Source of the DNA: Brachyhypopomus gauderio
Lineage: Eukaryota > Chordata > Actinopteri > Gymnotiformes > Hypopomidae
NCBI RefSeq assembly: GCF_052324685.1
Contig: NW_027506879.1
Span: 1,394,001-1,458,000 of the forward strand
Direction of reading: 5' to 3'
Length of the DNA: 64,000 bases
The translations under genes and the position numbers were made by a program. The stretch's first letter is position 1. The number at the start of each line of letters is the position of its first letter. The notes under the pieces were generated by a model. That model worked only from the letters and a program-made list of their open reading frames with translations, ran no database searches and was not told the DNA's origin. Positions 43,001 to 59,893 of this stretch are shown here, piece after piece.

Positions 43001-46000
43001 GTGGCAGCACAAGCCGGGGCCCAAGAGCATCAGAGACATCTGTGTTGTCACCCATATCCTGGTCAGTGGTTATTATAAAGGTACTGCGTCCCCTGTGCTA
43101 CCCAGGATGGGTGTGCTATCTGGACTCCAGACAGCACAGGATGCGTGTCACCTCCTGACTGCTGGGGAATCCCCACTTTGTGTTCCCGCTGAGCTCTTCC
43201 ATGGGAACAGACGTCGACGTCCATCTGCCGGAAAGGGAGCCTTCGCAACAGCAGCCCTGGAGCTCCAGGCTGGACCTTGGGTCAGCGTTAGTGTGCATTC
43301 AACATAAAAGAGCGTAGTTCTGGTTCTTAACTTCATCAGTGAGAGACCGTGAGCTGGTTTTGTGCATGCATTTCAAATCAAATCAAATTTATTTGTATAG
43401 CGCTTTTCACAACACATGTTGTCACAAAGCAGCTTTACATTCTTTACAGGATTTACAAGGTTAACAATCGTATGGGTCCAGATCCCTAATGAGCAAGCCA
43501 AAGGCGACAGTGGCAAGGAAAAACTCCCTATGATGGTGGGGATTAGGAAGAAACCTCGGGAGGACCAAGACTCAAAAGGGAACCCATCCTCCATTGGGCG
43601 GCCCGTTAACACAAGTCCGTGGTGCGCAGGGTGGTTCTACAGTTCTACAGTAGTAGTCACAATTCTTGTTCCCCGACCAAGTAGTCACAGTCCCTTCTGT
43701 GCAGATGGTGAGCCTCAGATAGGAGCTAGCATCAGCATGTCCTCTTGTGGCAATGGCACGTCCAAACCTGGCATTTCTTCTCCAATAAGTCCTGACCACC
43801 TCAGCCAGAGTTGATCATGGTGGAGTGAAAAGTTGCCTGGTCAAAGCTCAAAACAGTGTATTCACACCTACTTGGTCCACCAAGAGAGAGAGGAATTCCC
43901 CCGACTATTCTGCCCTGATCTTACTCTGTATCGCACCCCTGCACACTTACACGCCACACGCAGTTCTCGCCCACTCAGTAACATAGCACATCCTACACTT
44001 GTGTCCTTTCTCTCTCTGACACATGCATACAGACACACATGCACTCACTCTGCACCAAAGTTTTTGCAACTCAACACATTCTTTCTCCAGTATAATGAGA
44101 GCCAGACTCTTGAGTGGAGTTGAGGTTTTTTCCTGCGTGTGGAGGGTAGAGGTTTGGCCTCTGAGAAGGGGGTTAATTGAGATTGTTAAAGGCAGGGCTT
44201 GCAAGCTCTGCTGCAGACACAGAACTGAAAGTGGTGTTTGCCGGCCACCTCCGGCTTCCACAAGCGTTTGCGGTTTGCGAAGAATGACATTTTGTTCCTC
44301 AATTCTTGATGTATGATCGTCAACTGGCTGACCTGATAATAGCCTTGCAGCCTCAAGCACCAAAGCGGAGACTCCACTGGACGCCATGAGAAGGTCACAG
44401 ATGTTCTGCAGATCAATGTTCGGGAGGTCTGGACCCTTGCCACACTGTTTCACCTCTGACCTGTAGGAGCAGTGATATCAGAGTACAGTATCATACAACT
44501 TGCTGGGCTCATGCGGCATGACGGCCTCATAATGTGTGATACTTCAGACCACCGCACCACTGACCCAGGGTTGAGTGGTGTTGCAAGGGTAGGTAGTCAT
44601 AAATTGCATATTGTAAGAACAAGACATCAGATGAACAGCCCCATGCAGCCGTGTGAGGGCTGTCAGGTGAAGGTGAGGCCTTTCTCGGTGTGGTCCATCT
44701 GGAAATTCCCTCTGTGTGTTTGCATGTTCCATCGTGTTGAGGAAAAAGAAGGATCTTCTCCACAAAGCAAATCTTGAATGAAGCCAATTCGCTTTTATGT
44801 TTTTTTTTCTGAACACATCTTTATTATTATTGATGTGATTGGCAGCAGTATGCATGCAGATATGTGGATTACAAACTTCTGTTCATCTGTCCAAAAGATG
44901 AAATGTAACTTGGAACAACTCTGCATACCACATCGTGGGAATAGGTTTTAGGGATTAGAAATTAGCTTTATGCTGTCAATTCTTGGTGATTTTATACAGG
45001 TTTATTAAAACCTTTGGAATTATGTATTAAATTACAGCAATTGGATTATCATTTGCTTTTTAACTACAGTCCTAGTCTGTCTGAGTTTGCTTTAACAAAA
45101 TACATGCAGTCATCAGTGAATGAAGTCCAAGTGGTCAGATTCCAGTGTTCTTCTTGAGGAGTTCCAGGTGAAGAGTCTCTGTTCATGCAGGTGTGGCCCA
45201 ACTACAGGTGGTAAAGGCCTTGTTTAGAATATATTTTACTTGCATTTATATTGACTTTTTTACATGAGTCCAAACTGTGCTCAGACATTTTCATTTGCAA
45301 TCTGGACTCCCCTTTAATCAAGACAGCAGTTTCCACATGTCATGTAATACCTTAACTGCGTCCACTGTAGAAATGAAAACATGTTCATTGCTCATTCTCC
45401 CTTGTTGACTTAAACAGGCTTTAAAATAACCTTTAGAACCTGAATACAGACACATCCACAAACAGAAGCTATTCACAACACTGCAATGTCCACCTCTGAA
45501 GGGCTGTGCCATGTTGTGAAATCAGTGTAAAAAAAAAACTGTTAAAGTTTGATTTCTTCATAAAATACACTATTTCACAAAAACAGATTTTCCTTAATTT
45601 CTTTGCTTAATTTTGGTTGGTTTTACATATTATATGTTTTCACTCTTGACAGACGTAATCATGAGGAGAAAGTTAATGACTGCTTAGCAAATATTTGGAA
45701 TGTTGTGCATCTGTATGTATAAACTAATTAATGTTAACATTAGATTAATTTTAGTTGTCATTATTGTTAAAATTCAAGCAACACTATTTTAAATGCCCTC
45801 ATTGCAGTTCAAGATCCCGCTGTTGTTTGTCTGTGCGGTCAGGACAGTCAGGACAGTCCCTGCGTCCCGTAGCCGTGGCAGATTCCTGACTGAAGCGTGC
45901 TGTTTCCTCACTGCAGGAGCTGGACTCCTTCAAGGCCTTCGTGGAGAAGAGAGCAGCCTTTGACGTCGTCGTGGACGGCCTCAACGTGGCACACGTTTCA

Positions 46001-49000
46001 CCCCAGTGCGTGAAGTCTGAGACGGTGAGTGGAGCTCCAGACTGAGCTCCTGGGGACGCTGTAATACATCTCTTAGGTGTGGGTTAGGGATGTTGTTCAG
46101 GTGTGTGAACCATAGGATCAAATTCACAGATTCTCTAAGAGATGACACTTTACATTTTACAGTCTGCCGTGCTGTCATGGTCAGATCACCGCCAGGCCGC
46201 TTCTCCGTTCTGACCCAATAAGAGTGAACAGCAGGGGGTGCTATTGAGTGGCAGTTTATGCTTGCAAAATTTACAGAGCAGACCCTAAGTATCACCTTTT
46301 CCACCAACTCGGTGAAGACCACCCAGATGAATAAAACCCCATATTAGTCACAGGTGAGGAAGGGAAAAGCCTAATATCAACAGAACAGCATCACTCACCA
46401 CAGAAGAGTCAGTGTCTCCCTCCTCCACTACCCTCTGTTCTCTCTTCTTTCTTTTATATATATAAAAGTGGTGGTATAAAAGTTTATTAGTGGTGGTTAG
46501 GGAACCGGTCTTGTGACCAGAGGGTTGTGGGTTCCACTGCACAGGACTAATTCTGATTGGGTGAAAGTTACAATGGGGGACCTCAGACAATAAGAGCTAA
46601 CAAGGTAATAAATAAACTAGTTGTTTTCTATCTCATATCCCTGGTATTGACTTGAGATTTGACTTGGACTCTAGCCAAAAGACTCGTGACTTGAGTTAGA
46701 TTCTAACCTAAAGACTCGTGACTTGACTTAGTGTGTGTGATTTTTGCCACAGTGTGATGATAACCTTTAACCTCTTGGCTCAAACAGCGTGGCATTTTTA
46801 AGTGTTATTTCCCCTTCTCCCACTTTACACCACATTAGTTATTGTCACCAGGGCTTGGTGGAGTGGGCTGACACAATTATACACGGGACATCAGGACATT
46901 AAAGTGAAATGTCAGTTGTATTTAATCATCACCATGACTGGACTGAGGCACACAGACGCTTGACAATGAAGCTTCAGTGTATGAATGTCTGTAATGATCT
47001 CAATGTCTGTAATGATTTACGTGAGAGTAAATGGGTAGCATTTCAACAATTCAACAGGTTCAGGGCGTCTCTGATCATTTTCATGATTTTCCTTTATAAA
47101 TCATTGGTTGTTCGGGTCAGCAACATTTCAGTTAAATATACCATATAGCAGACAAACACTGATATTTGAGAAGTGAAATCAAGTTTATAGGATGTACAGA
47201 AAGTGTACAATAATTATTTAAACAAAATTAGGCAAGTGCATAAATTTGGGCACCAAATTTAACATTAATTATTGGAACGCAAAATTAGTTTTGTTAGCTC
47301 ATTGGCCCTTGACCTACAAACACAGGTGAATCCAGTTATGGTGAAAAGGTCAAGTTAAGGTGAAAGGGTCAAGGTGACAGGGTCAAGGTGACAGGGTCAT
47401 GGTGGAAGGATCATGGTGGAAGGGTCAAGGTGGAAAGGTCAAGGTGGAAGGGTGAAGGTGACAGGGTCAAGGTGGAAAGGTTATGGTGGAAGGGTCAAGG
47501 TGACAGGGTTATGGTGACAGGGTTATGGTGGAAGGGTCAAGGTGACAGGGTCAAGGTGACAGGGTCAAGGTGGAAGGGTTAAGGTGGAAGGGTTAAGGTG
47601 ACAGGGTTAAGGTGACAGGGTTAAGGTGACAGGGTTATGGTGGAAGGGTTATGGTGGAAGGGTTATGGTGACAGGGTTAAGGTGACAGGGTTAAGGTGAC
47701 AGGGTTATGGTGGAAGGGTTATGGTGGAAGGGTTATGGTGACAGGGTTAAGGTGACAGGGTTAAGGTGACAGGGTTATGGTGACAGGGTTAAGGTGACAG
47801 GGTTATGGTGGAAGGGTTAATGTGGAAGGGTTAATGTGGAAGGGTTATGGTGACAGGGTTGTGGTGGAAGGGTCATGGTGGAAGGGTTATGGTGGAAGGG
47901 TTATGGTGGAAGGGTTATGGTGGAAGGGTTATGGTGACAGGGTTAATGTGGAAGGGTTATGGTGGAAGGGTTATGGTGGAAGGGTTATGGTGGAAGGGTT
48001 ATGGTGACAGGGTTAATGTGGAAGGGTCATGGTGACGGTTATGGTGGAAGGGTTATGGTGACAGGGTTATGGTGACAGGGTTATGGTGACAGGGTTAAGG
48101 TGAAAGGGTTATGGTGGAAGGGTTAATGTGGAAGGGTCATGGTGACGGTTATGGTGGAAGGGTTATGGTGGAAGGGTTATGGTGGAAGGGTTATGGTGAC
48201 AGGGTTATGGTGAAAGGGTTATGGTAGCCAATTGCAAGTTCGTCCCCTCTTTGCATCTTCTATGAAGAGTGGCAATATGGGAGCCTTGAAACAAATCTCA
48301 AATGACCTGAAAACAAAGGATACACAAAAGATTCCAGCTGTCAGTTTCCACTGTGAGGAACATAGTGAGGAAATGGAGAACCACAAGCACAGATCTAGTT
48401 ACAGCCTGAAGTGGCAGGACAAGAAACATGTCAGACAGGCAGAGGAGAAGGATGGTGAGAACAGTCATGGTGAACTCACAGACCAGCTCCAAGCCTACAA
48501 CATCATCCTGCTACTGATGCTACTGAAATATACAACTGGTTCAGTGGAATGCTTACGTGATATGTTGGATATTGCACAAGCTATTTACATTGTTATTTTT
48601 ACATATAATGCATGTGGGAAGTATTTTACATGGGTTGTATTGCACATGGATTGGGAATTTACATATTGCTGTTATTTACATGTTGAATTTAGTGCAGTGA
48701 TGGCTCTAGGGTAAAAGCTGTCCCTGAGCCTACTTGTATGAGTTTTGTGCAACCTGTACCGTCTGCCTGAGGGTAACAGGTTAAACAGGTAATTGCTGGG
48801 GTGTGATGAGTCCTTGGTGATTCTGACCACCCTTCTGAGGTAGCGAGAGGTGGCAATGTCCTCCAGGCTGGGCAGGGAGCAACCAGTGATCCCCTGGGCC
48901 GTGTTGATCACCCTCTGCAGCGCTTTTTTATCTGCTGCTGAGCACCCTCCGTACCATGCTGTGATGCAATACACGAGGATGCTCTCGATGATGGAGCTGT

Positions 49001-52000
49001 ATGGGAGCACCAACGAGGAGAAGCTGTATGGGACCAGAATATTTTCAACCAGATGTCATTTTTCTGTTGGGGTGCACAAATTTATACAACTGCCTAATTT
49101 TGTTTCTAATTAATTATTGTACACTTTCTGTAAATCCTATCAACTTAATTTCACTTCTGAAATATCACTGTGTTTGTCTGCTATATAATCAATTTAACTG
49201 AAATTGGTGATCCAATGATTTATAAAGAAAAATCATGGAAATGATCATGGGTGCCCAAACATTTGCAGTAGATTATAGTAACACCCACTAAATATATCTG
49301 TGAGATTTGATATGAGGTTTGTCATTTTGAGGTACCTCCTATCTCAACCTCTCTGCTTCTTCCTGTTCCTCTGCCCACACATCAGTAGATGTCTGCTTCT
49401 CTTTGATTCGCTCCACCAAACCAAGAGACATCACAGTGCGATTTTAAGTCCAACATTTGCCCTCTTACAGAGCTCATTATTGTCTCTATTACTGAGGTAC
49501 ACCCATAGCTGATTCACACACTCCTGCAGCCCAAAGAAAACAAGCATCTTCTTTTTTCTTCCTGGTTCAGCCTGGTTCATTATGGTTCATTAGTTTTACC
49601 ATTGCCAGTGTTTATAGCTGTGTGTAAGTTCTGAATCAGGAAAAAGCTATTCACATTATTATAGCTTTAAGGACTTGAAAACTAATACTCTGCTAATACT
49701 CTTCCTGGACTCTTGAACAATTTTAGAACTATGACTGGAATGTACAGTATGGAAGGTTCTTTCATTTCTCTATAAGAACCAAACTCTCAAAGGGAAACTA
49801 AAAGTTAAAGGAATGCGTACTAATTGTGCCTAGCAGACGGTAAGCTCTTCTGTGATTGAAGCTGTAAACAGGACAGACTCGTACAAGGCGTGGGTTAAAG
49901 TGTGCTGGTTACACACACTGTTCTGTGATTGAAGCTGTAACAGGACAGACTCGTACAAGGCGTGGGTTAAAGTGTGCTGGTTACACACACTGTTCTGTGA
50001 TTGAAGCTGTAACAGGACAAGGCGTGGGTTAAAGTGTGCTGGTTACACACACTGTTCTGTGATTGAAGCTGTAACAGGACTCGTACAAGGCGTGGGTTAA
50101 AGTGTGCTGGTTACACACTGTTCTGTGATTGAAGCTGTAACAGGACTCGTACAAGGCGTGGGTTAAAGTGTGCTGGTTACACACACTGTTCTGTGATTGA
50201 AGCTGTAACAGGACAAGGCGTGGGTTAAAGTGTGCTGGTTACAAACACTGTTCTGCTGGGTCAGGGTGTTTTCCACCACAGCTCCACAGTCCACTTCCTT
50301 ATGATGAATAAGCAGAAATGATGACAGCAGCTGGCCGTATGCTCAGCTTTGTTTGTTCAGTCCCCACCTGACTTTCCCTTAAATGTCATATTTTATGTTT
50401 CACATGTCACACAATTAATATTTAATATATTTGGTACTTATCGTCATCATAGACTTTGACATGTCTTTAGAGGTGTGGGTCAGTTATCTTGAATTCTTGA
50501 AAATCACATCTTCCATTAAACCTCACAGAATTATCGTGAAGTTTGCAGTGCTTCGCCACTTTTATTTAAAGTGGTCATTAGAGATTGTTGTTTTCCATTT
50601 TAAATATGTTGATTTAAATATTTGTTGATTTCGATTCAGTGAATTTCAACAGTCTTATTGTCCTAAAATTTCATATATTGATTTTGACAAAATCTCTTAA
50701 GCGCTGAGTTTGCTATATTTGGAAAAAGACTTGTTTAGTGGTTCATTTTTAACAATTGGCCCTTGAAATGTACTTAGAAATTTGGAGAACAACTCGTTGA
50801 AATCTGAGATTTCTGCTGCAGACCTTGAGAAATGTCAGTCTATTTGCTCAGGGTATGTCATACTGTGAGAGAGCAAAATCCATCACTCTTCCAGTGTTAT
50901 TCACTCTGTCTATACTTGTGAACACTACATTTTGCTATGTGTGTACAATTTTCTCCTGCTTGAGAAAAACTAAAGAAGCTTATTATAAAAGTTTATTCTA
51001 TCAAGTTTTAGGTTTAGGATCTGTAGCTCCATATATCTTGACTGACTACTGTTCATTCCAATCCATAACGTCTTTCTGGAAATGTATAAAACAACTCTAA
51101 TGATAATAATAATACCACGTAAAACTACAATGTGAAATTTGGAGTCACCTCAGTTTTGAAAACATGGCACCGCATTGATTGAATGAATTTTACATCACTT
51201 CCTCATTAATTAAATCAACTTAATTATAGAAACACTAAGATGTTGCTGTTCATATCTCCAGGAAGGAGGACACACACACATATTCATGTTGATTCACTGC
51301 CAAAACACACAAGGAAGTTCCACCATTCCAAGCTGCTCTGTAAAACATTCTTGTGGGGTATTCTTAGCACAGGGCTCTTAGTGCAAACCTGGAACACACA
51401 AAGTGTTTCCTCCACTCGTGCATATTATATTTGTTGGTTGTCAACGTAGGAAAGTCGACTTCCTGGAAAACAGGAAACTTCCCCTCCATGTTGTCTGTGG
51501 GTGACACAAAAGTAGGTTAAAATGAAGTCGGGATTTATAATTTCCCTTCAGCTCATGTGCGATGGGTTTCACACTCATCAACTATGCCAAGGGGAATTCC
51601 TCTCAAACAAAAGCATGAATGATGTGGCCCATTTCAGTGATAAGCCTAATGAATGAACCTTGTTCATTCAGAACAAAGTACACATTTTCAATTAAAACAC
51701 TATTAATTAGTTGAGACCCATCACTGGAGTCATGGGTTAGTTTGCTCATTTTGCTGAGAATGAGTTGTGGTTCTGTAGTTGCTGGCAGTGGTCAGTGAGC
51801 TGGAGGAGCGGGGGCTGAACGTCCTCGTCCTTGGGCGGAAGCACATGCTGAATCCCTCTCGGAACTGGGCCAGACGGGACATGCAGCAGCTCAGACAGAA
51901 GGCCCACTGCTTCTTCACTGAGAACATGTGAGTGGAAAACAGTTATACCAGTGACCAAAATCCACATCATTGTCTTCTGCTTATGATATTATTCAGTAGA

Positions 52001-52491
52001 CATCAGCCGTTCCTACAAAGTGAGCCATTTCGCCAGTCTCATTATTTCTCAGCTCTGAAGACGATCCCTTCCTGCTGTATGCTGCCCTCCATTCTGGAAA
52101 CCACTGCAATTTCGTCAGTCGTGACCTGATGAGGGACCACAAGGCCTGCCTTCCCGACAGCACCACCAGACGCCTCTTCTTCAAGTGGCAGCGTGGACAC
52201 CAGCTGGTGCTCAGTGGATATGTCCCTGGAAAACGGGTTCACTTTCAGGTGCATCTCCAGCCAAGAGAAGCAGCCAACACATTTAAACATGCCATGATTT
52301 CATTTTAAGGACTTTTTTGAATGTCATGACATTTGGTTTTTTTACTCTTTGTTTTTCAGAAGACATCAGTATATGATACAATAGTCCAGACCACGGGGAC
52401 TGCCTGGCATATCCCTCACGATGAGGAACGAGGAGATAGAAGCTCATATGAAGTGCCCCAGAAGTGGTTGTGTCTTAATAAAGAACATTGA
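37055..52491 (+). CDS. PRORP: PRORP, catalytic subunit of mitochondrial RNase P
   Basis: PRORP (KIAA0391/MRPP3) is the protein-only nuclease that cuts the 5' leader from mitochondrial tRNA precursors, working with TRMT10C and HSD17B10 (family knowledge). Seven coding exons join in phase: 37055-37947, 38030-38077, 38176-38308, 45917-46024, 51779-51927, 52053-52248 and 52360-52491, giving 552 aa (human 583). The first ATG, 37055, starts a basic, hydrophobic N-terminus ([18 protein letters not shown]) suited to mitochondrial import. A PPR-like helical region follows ([18 protein letters not shown]). The zinc-binding CRSC is at residues 317-320, with partners H526 (WHIP) and C547 (WLCL). The nuclease acidic residues are D378 (VVVDGLNVA), D447 and D448 (SEDDPFLL) and D468 (RDLMRDHK), all intact. 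Introns 3 (7.6 kb) and 4 (5.8 kb) are filled with minisatellites. Confidence 0.95.
38309..39340. other. PRORP intron 3, first part
   Basis: About 1 kb of ordinary intronic sequence. I see no exon, RNA gene or mobile element. Confidence 0.5.
39341..41258. repeat. Minisatellite, ~18-24 bp units, roughly 90 copies, in PRORP intron 3
   Basis: Units are built from ACAGCCTCACACACACGCTC followed by AA, AG or AC and a further ACAC. They differ in the length of the AC run. Long open frames (for example 39663-41315) are repeat artefacts rich in HTQPHT. Confidence 0.95.
41259..42370. other. PRORP intron 3, central part
   Basis: Non-repetitive sequence with a T-rich run near 42168-42218. No gene is recognised. 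Confidence 0.45.
42372..42965. repeat. Minisatellite, 29-bp units, ~20 copies, in PRORP intron 3
   Basis: Units read ATGGAGGTGGTTCCATTGTG and then GAGGTGCAG, with TTGTGG/TTATGG variants. The unit lacks stop codons in every plus frame, so all three stay open despite a period not divisible by three. Confidence 0.96.
43373..43700. mobile_element. Abundant fish interspersed repeat
   Basis: It starts CAAATCAAATCAAATTTATT and continues with TTGTATAGCGCTTTTCAC, GTCACAAAGCAGCTTTAC, AGGCGACAGTGGCAAGGAAA and GGAAGAAACCTCGGGAGGAC. I recognise these motifs from a family common in many teleost genomes, but I do not assign a formal name. Its exact right end is unclear. Confidence 0.65.
44466..45916. other. 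PRORP intron 3, last part
   Basis: AT-rich intron with no supported gene. The end joins exon 4 at 45917. Confidence 0.5.
46489..46545 (+). mobile_element. tRNA-derived SINE remnant
   Basis: The sequence TGGTGGTTAGGGAACCGGTC, followed by GACCAGAGGGTTGTGGGTTCC, has the A-box-like and B-box-like spacing of a tRNA-derived SINE head. It cannot fold as a complete tRNA and has no clear body or tail. It lies in PRORP intron 4. Confidence 0.5.
47340..48225. repeat. Minisatellite, ~15-16 bp units, ~57 copies, in PRORP intron 4
   Basis: Units alternate between GGTGACAGGGTTA and GGTGGAAGGGTTA with A/T linker variants. Groups of units recur in the same order (compare 47860-47960 with 47940-48030). Confidence 0.94.
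48672..49013 (-). mobile_element. LINE (L2/CR1-like) C-terminal fragment
   Basis: The minus-strand frame reads [45 protein letters not shown] and [11 protein letters not shown]. These are the conserved C-terminal motifs of fish L2/CR1-type LINE proteins. Only about 113 codons remain, with no start or endonuclease, so it is a truncated dead copy in PRORP intron 4. Confidence 0.82.
49850..50250. repeat. Minisatellite, ~55-73 bp units, 6 copies, in PRORP intron 4
   Basis: Units contain TTCTGTGATTGAAGCTGTAA, CAGGAC with or without AGACTCGTA, then CAAGGCGTGGGTTAAAGTG and TGCTGGTTACACACACTG. Length differences come from loss of the CTCGTA segment. Confidence 0.93.
50251..51778. other. PRORP intron 4, last part
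   Basis: AT-rich DNA. I see no recognisable exon, RNA gene or transposon ends. Confidence 0.5.
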
Positions 52492-52986
52492 CCATTTTTG
52501 CTTTATGAGCATATGCTACATATTATAGTGTGTACTGATTGTTAAGAATTATTAAAAATAGATTTCACAAAAAAGCAACCATGTTCTGTAGTGCATGGTG
52601 AGTTTTGAATTAGACATAGATCACAGCCACCAGTGTTCACAAACAGCAGCACAAATGTGTTCAGCCCTCAGTGATCTGTAGCTGGTGACACAATAACAGA
52701 TTCACAACACACGGGTGTTAGGAAAGCGTCCTAAACTTTAATCAGCAAGACATAGTCTAAAGAAATAAGATGTGTCGTAAAATAATTGACTAGGAATAAA
52801 AAAACATGTCTGGTGTTTTTATCATATTTTATCATCAGATAGATGTGGGGAAAAAGTACAAAAAGGTTAATCTAAAATCATACTTGATGTTCAAATATCA
52901 ATACTACAAATGATTGGGTAAACAAAACATAACGAGTTTCATAACCATATTATTATGAAATTAGTAATTCCATATGTATTAATAAA
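52477..52986 (+). terminator. Candidate PRORP polyadenylation signals
   Basis: One AATAAA (52477-52482) lies inside the last codons before the TGA. Others occur at 52795-52800 and 52981-52986. The later ones are more plausible, as use of the first would leave almost no 3' UTR. Confidence 0.35.
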
Positions 52987-53510
52987 ATGATTTTAAAAGT
53001 GCAAAAGGCACAAACCCATAGGTATGAATCCAATTACATAAATACGAACTGCAGTATTCAAGTATAGTGAAAATGATCTATAAATTACCCGAAATATTTT
53101 ACTCTCATGCTTTTATAAGTGTAAATTTTACCATTAAGTAAGTAAGAATAGGAACCTATTTCTAAATTAAACTAAATAAAGAGAATATATCCGGCGTGTA
53201 AATGGGCAGACTGGTTTAGACTCCACAGGTGGGCTGTTCGACCCAGACAGATGTGCTACATCACAACTCCACAACAGGTTCTACTCCTATCAGCCAAGAT
53301 AAAGGACACGAGATTTATTGGACGTATTTATGGACAATATGTGTTCATCCATTCGGGGACTTTAGTCATTTTAATAAACGTTTTAGCACTTAAAGCCCCT
53401 CCGTCGACGCGTGTGACGTGTAACCCGGATATTAATCTTCATCGTGTGCGACTGTTTCCGGTGTTGTGCGGGGTGTACGCGGCGGTCTTGTTTACATATT
53501 TCGTGTTTAA

Positions 53511-57843
<4,333 letters not shown>

Positions 57844-58005
57844 GGGAACTAACAGCTCTCTGCGTGAGAGCGTCATGAGTGAACACGACTATGAGAAGCA
57901 CTACAACGTAGCCTCAGTATTCAGGTCACCTGCTCCGTGCCCCAGCTTTGGGCTTTTTGCTTGTTGCTTTTTGCTGTTTATTTCTGCTTTTTTGTGCAAC
58001 ACGTC

Positions 58006-58011
58006 AATAAA
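58006..58011 (+). terminator. PSMA6 polyadenylation signal
   Basis: AATAAA lies about 160 bases after the PSMA6 stop, followed by a T-rich and TG-containing stretch. This is the expected position for a short 3' UTR. Confidence 0.75.
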
Positions 58012-58434
58012 ACACAATTGTTTTTGACAGTCATTTCTTTTGTCTTGTTCATTAATTCCATCTTCTGTTCAATGTGCCCACTTTGTGTCTACATGTAATA
58101 TCCATGTGAAAAGATGCTGTTGGTTGCGAATAAATATTTCCAACTGTGGATGCAAAAACACTTCACCTATACTAGCTTTCAAAATCAGACTGTTGCACAA
58201 TATCCAGCAGAATAGCCTTCGCCGTGTTATTGCAGTGAAATTTTACTTCCTGTTTTGCTCGCTCAAGTCAGTCAGCTGACTGGCCTCCCAGACCCAGCGG
58301 CAGCAATAATTAAAACAGTCCAAATGGAAGAATGACGTCTTAACGAGCCTGAACTGTCTCCTGTGCACTCTTAGTTTGACCCCTCTTTGCTTCTGCGTCT
58401 ATAAAAGTGCATTTTGAAGTCGCACTACATTTCT

Positions 58435-58860
58435 GCAAGGTTCTCTGCTGGTTTGTGCAGGACTAGTAGACCTGTGCGCTGGTTTTTATCTCTACTGGTT
58501 TATGCAGGACCAGTAGACCTGTGTGATGGTTTTATCTCTACTGGTTTGTGCAGGACCAGTAGACCTGTGCGCTGGTTTTATCTCTACTGGTTTATGCAGG
58601 ACCAGTAGACCTGTGTGATGGTTTTATCTCTACTGGTTTGTGTAGGACCAGTAGACCTGTGCGATGGTTTTATCTCTACTGGTTTGTGTAGGACCAGTAG
58701 ACCTGTGCGCTGGTTTTATCTCTACTGGTTTGTGTAGAACCAGTAGATCTGTGCGCTGGTTTTATCTCTACTGGTTTGTGCAGGACCAGTAGACCAGTGC
58801 GCTTGTTTTATCTCTACTGGTTTGTGCAGGACCAGTAGACCTGTGCGCTGGTTTTATCTG
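58435..58860. repeat. Minisatellite, ~46-58 bp units, ~8-9 copies, between PSMA6 and NFKBIA
   Basis: Units contain GCAGGACCAGTAGACCTGTG, then CGCTGGTTTTATCTCTACTG and GTTTGTG, with CGCTGG/TGATGG and GTGCAGG/GTGTAGG variants. Confidence 0.93.
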
Positions 58861-58880
58861 GACTCCTGCATCTCCTTAAG

Positions 58881-59121
58881 ATGCAAATGAACGCTGTTGA
58901 TTTGCTGTTGGGTATATATGTATTAGCATGAAGCCGGCCATTGGGCCCCGGACACGCCCCGTTCCCCACCCAGTCAAAAGCCACGCGACTTCGGTGTTTC
59001 CAATTGTCAGCCAGATATCAATTCTCGAATCACATGATGACAGGAGCTTTTCTTACGCTGAGGTAGGCTGGCCTGTGTCTGTGCCAGGCTCCAAGGCGAG
59101 TTATGACTAGCTCATTTGCAT
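58881..59121. promoter_or_regulatory. Pair of inverted octamer motifs in the PSMA6-NFKBIA spacer
   Basis: ATGCAAAT at 58881-58888 and its reverse complement ATTTGCAT at 59114-59121 are perfect POU/Oct sites about 230 bases apart. No gene is recognised between them. A regulatory role is inference. Confidence 0.3.
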
Positions 59122-59893
59122 GCCGCCAGCTCTCTGACGGCTTGAAGAAGCTCCCATCAGCACAGGGGAGAACGAGACAGCAGAGGTGCGGCCCCCTCAT
59201 GTACGCTCAGATTTGTATTCAAATTAGGAAAACCCAACATGGCCTGTGTTTGCACTTATTGTAAAAGGAAGTCCGGCAGACGGAAGAGGATTGTGGTCAC
59301 AGGTATCAGGATGGCATGACTCATTTTACTATGCAGATGCTGTGTGCTTAAACAAACACTAAAGTGTGACAAATTATTTAAATACTTCTATATGTTTATT
59401 TCTCTAATATCTAAGAAGACATCTTTGTGCAGTAACCTAGAACATCTAGTATAACAGATACAAGACGGTCACATGACAATCACTTTTCAGAAAATGGTGG
59501 AACAATTGTGTTAATTTTATGTAGCTGTGGGAAAATGGTTGACTAATCATTTGTCACATTCAAAGAACAGCTCTGTACTGTTCCATGAAGGCTCCCATGG
59601 TTGGAATCCGGGAAGCTGTGACTCTGATGGGGAATTTTCAGCATTGCCAATCTTGTCTGAGCTCCACCCCCCCCCCCCCTTCAGGAAATTCCAGTGTGCT
59701 CAGCTGAGGGACGCCCGAGTATAAGGGTTCTATTACAAACCTCAACCACAAAAAAGGCACAACCCTCCCTCCCAGACAGACGTAAAGAGGAACATCACGT
59801 ACTACGTTTTTCATGGATTTCAGTGACCAGAATTTTAGGGGGATTTTCCCCAAAAAGAAAACAAAAGGAGGAAAAAAAAAAACAATTTACAAT

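Noticed and set aside
46489..46545. tRNA gene
   Set aside because: It has A- and B-box-like motifs, but no acceptor stem or full cloverleaf can be formed. It is better explained as a SINE remnant.
48232..48714. 160-codon plus-strand frame in PRORP intron 4
   Set aside because: It starts at the edge of a minisatellite and ends antisense to a LINE fragment. No family is recognised and no splice context supports it.
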